Below, one piece after another: positions 61,096-64,000 of a DNA stretch of 64,000 nt. Each line of letters opens with the position of its first letter. The first letter of the stretch is position 1. The notes below the pieces were generated by a model that saw only the letters and a program-made list of their open reading frames with translations, made no database searches and was not told the origin of the DNA. The translations under genes and the position numbers were made by a program. Source of the DNA: Ridgeia piscesae (taxonomy: Eukaryota; Annelida; Polychaeta; Sabellida; Siboglinidae). The stretch covers positions 1 through 64,000 of the forward strand of contig JAODUO010001207.1 of NCBI GenBank assembly GCA_025642075.2. The letters run 5' to 3'.

Positions 61096-62740
61096 ATTTG
61101 AAATAATCCCACAGTACAGAGACACACTGGTAAGAAACTTGGGGTGGAGGGATACAATTTAGGACTTTGACACAGTAATTAGAACAAAGAAATGGAGGGT
61201 AAATAACTATGAACCAGTCATACGGGAAACAGGCAGTCGTTATTACAAAGGGTGGTGGGTAAACAGATCTGAAGTAACCCTACGGGGCAGGGCTATAGTG
61301 ATTTGTAAATTGTGTACAGGGTGTATAGGTTTACTGCCTGTATATGGGTTTTACATCTGCAAAGCACCATGGGCAATTATAACTGGATCTGGCACTCTAT
61401 TAAATAGAATACATGAATATTATAACCAACATCAGTTCGATAAAATAGGCGTCTGGGGGGACATATGGACGTCACAGCTCCACACAACTCAAGGTAGAAT
61501 ATATAACTACCGGGTATTGTCTTTTACAAAGGAAATATTTTTATTTTTAGTTGAAACTAAAATATACGTTAAAATGACCAATTTCTAATCCCACATTTCT
61601 GCTGTAATAAACAATTTGTCAACAGATTAGTTCACAGGTTTCTAGAAAACCATCAGTTTAAAGTCAGCCAAACCAGCAGGCCATCTAGTGGTTTCCACTG
61701 ATATGGTGTGTGTTTAGACCGTTGTTATTTTTACACATTCAAGAATGAAAGTTCACAACAAGTAACACATTAAGTTAACACAACCTGACATGTTAATTTC
61801 ACAACAAACAACACACATTGACACAGTAAATTCATGACACATTGACCCATGTCCTCTGAGTCATGGGGTGAATACCCTACCACACGCCACATGGGTTAGT
61901 TCATGCTGGTTCTACAACACCTACAAATACTGTTGCTGTGAGATTTCATTATTACCACGAGTCTAGGCTGTTGTCAATACATTTCTACCACCACTTCTAG
62001 CCTCATTGGTACCAGGCTGACTGTCTACTCGGAACAATATGCCTAAAGGGTACGATAATATTTCTATAACTGCATGACTATTACACCAAGGAATATTTAT
62101 TTAAAAAATAAAAATTAACTTAAAATATAAAATAAAAAAGTTACATGGAACATGATCAATAAAACATTTTACAAACATATGCACATAACAAAGGAGTTGA
62201 CACAAAAGTAGTAAGTGTAAAGACTATAATGTATAGTAAGAACATAAACAATTACCTGGTATGTGATACAAGGAACAGAAGACTGACTAATTATAGTAGC
62301 TGGCCTAGGAGCTATCCATATGAGTGATGACTAGTTCTAACCGAGAATGATTCCTGTGTATGGTTTGCAAAATACAACCTCATAATATTTTCATGACCCA
62401 GTGATAACAACTGAGGCACAAATACATGCCCTTAAATTGGATGAGGTACCGTAAGTGCATTCATTCCCAAAACACAGAATTGAATGCAATCACATTCACT
62501 ATCAGATAAAAGAAAAGTTTTCATGCTAGAATCACGGGAATTTCGTTAGTTGAAGTACGCACTGTAAATAAGCAAGCAGTGTTAGTATTTATACTAAATA
62601 TGTTAGTCGATAAACAGGCAGTGACAGTGTGCAATGTTTTAGTAATTGATGCTACATGTTAGTTGGTAAACATGGGTAAAGAGGCAGTGTCAGTGTCCTA
62701 GGTGGCTAGTGCGTCTAGATGAACACAGTTTACCTGTTGC
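61096..62740. other. No gene recognised
   Basis: A plus-strand 96-codon frame at 61298-61588 has no known domain. Otherwise AT-rich intron-like sequence. Confidence 0.4.
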
Positions 62741-62758
62741 AGAGGTCGAACCTGCTAG
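62741..62758 (-). other. Possible 18-nt microexon
   Basis: AAGCTAGCAG|GTTCGACCTCTGCAACAG|GTAAAC would encode VRPLQQ in phase 0. It fits the phase pattern of the coiled-coil gene, but such short matches arise by chance. Confidence 0.15.
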
Positions 62759-63177
62759 CTTAACACTACTACTAGAGTCACAGGGCTCCGTAGTGGGGAA
62801 ATCTGTACACACACATACAAGCAAGACACATTGGCACACGATGCAGCGATGCTAACATAGTTGTAGCATGCATTCAGTAAATTCATGCTTGCATTCTTGA
62901 TATTAGACAAGGCAATGTGATTACTGAGGAACAGGCAGGAATTAGTTTCAGAAAGGAATATGGTGTTTGAGGGAATGGCTAAAGAAGATTTAACTGAAAT
63001 TATTGTCATTATATATTCATATCATAAATCACTCAACCGAAACTGAAGATGAAAGGTAATGAGACAATATTCTTTTGATATACCAAGAAACAGCACAAAA
63101 CATGAGACAAATATAAGGAGGAAGACAGAACCTGGCCATTAAAACTGGTTGTACATCCAATTATAGATACAAACATT
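62759..63177. other. No gene recognised
   Basis: A minus-strand 84-codon frame (63009-62755) shows no domain. Confidence 0.4.
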
Positions 63178-63512
63178 ACACCCAAGACAGACAGACAGAC
63201 ACCAAGACAGACACCCAAGACAGACACCCAAGACAGACACCCAAGACAGACAGACACCCAAGACAGACAGACACCCAAGACAGACAGACACCCAAGACAG
63301 ACAGACACCCAAGACAGACAGACACCCAAGACAGACAGACACCCAAGACAGACAGACACCCAAGACAGACAGACACCCAAGACAGACAGACACCCAAGAC
63401 AGACAGACACCCAAGACAGACAGACACCCAAGACAGACAGACACCCAAGACAGACAGACACCCAAGACAGACAGACACCCAAGACAGACAGACACCCAAG
63501 ACAGACAGACAC
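63178..63512. repeat. 18-bp minisatellite ACCCAAGACAGACAGAC-type
   Basis: About 18 units of CCAAGACAGACAGACAC. This is a CAGA-derived unit with a fixed CCAA insertion. The [11 protein letters not shown] frames on the minus strand are artefacts. Confidence 0.9.
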
Positions 63513-63879
<367 letters not shown>

Positions 63880-64000
63880 CACAATTTAGTGATAATTAAT
63901 TATTTTCTGTTTTTTCTCAATACAACACTGGCCGTATCAACTTAACAGATCAACTGTTACAAAACGTCCAGACTTTTAACGATGGCAGAACCAACAAATA
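63880..64000. other. Window end, no feature
   Basis: Short unique sequence; nothing recognised. Confidence 0.5.

Noticed and set aside
58047..61157. 1036-codon minus-strand frame as a giant repeat protein
   Set aside because: The 27-bp unit has no stop in this frame. Variation changes amino acids freely and the first residues are outside the repeat without a promoter or splice context. Kept as a repeat and a finding, not a gene.

Overview
This is eukaryotic, animal nuclear DNA: AT-rich, with introns having GT-AG borders, long simple repeats, a tRNA-derived SINE, several degraded LINEs and many relics of DNA transposons. The transposon-linked protein families seen here (a PIN-like/CXC protein, a DDE-like HADNCSGQNKN family, a P2X7-intracellular-domain-like protein) are ones I associate with aquatic invertebrates, particularly molluscs, but the species is an inference.

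Two host gene systems can be supported. (1) Positions 1-43.3 kb hold, on the minus strand, a dispersed cluster of immunoglobulin-type secreted or surface protein genes. Three homologous first exons encode a start Met and a signal peptide ending at an AAG|GTACG splice donor (4412-4316, 18564-18477, 43064-42978), and two V-type Ig-domain exons lie downstream of the first two (984-654 and 7466-7147). Both Ig exons and the third leader exon carry frame-changing indels relative to each other, so the copies seen look like decaying tandem duplicates, unless an unread functional copy lies outside the window. (2) Positions about 51-63 kb hold scattered minus-strand exons of a coiled-coil protein that I could not name (57796-57635, 54809-54648, 52650-52561, 52506-52441, possibly 51091-51043). 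Four of them are phase-0 symmetric and two are exactly 162 nt.

The rest is repeats. 2.06-2.83 kb: MITE-like element. 5.0-6.25 kb: 5'-truncated LINE with a microsatellite tail. 8.0-9.3 and 17.3-18.2 kb: inverted arrays of a TTTACTATGG-type repeat that bracket a 6-kb non-coding element (10.14-16.1 kb) with extreme strand asymmetry. 18.6-19.6 kb: DDE-like pseudogene. 21.1-22.1 kb: P2X7-C-like pseudogene. 24.13-25.52 kb: hAT-like element with perfect 8-bp target duplications. 26.75-27.7 kb: PIN-like relic. 29.9-30.85 kb: Harbinger and Ulp1-like fragments. 31.9-32.2 kb: SINE. 36.58-42.6 kb: a second, internally deleted copy of the 6-kb element, interrupted by a 4.74-kb hAT-like insertion with 8-bp target duplication; the uninterrupted target is visible in the first copy. 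Inside that insertion sits a 3.5-kb unit with about 320-bp terminal inverted repeats carrying a broken PIN-like/CXC gene. 45-48 kb: paired hairpin repeats and LINE relics. 58.1-61.1 kb: a 27-bp minisatellite that happens to be open for 1036 codons. 63.18-63.88 kb: CAGA-type array.

Most lengthy reading frames in this window are products of repeats and are not annotated as genes. No complete intact protein-coding gene is contained in the window.
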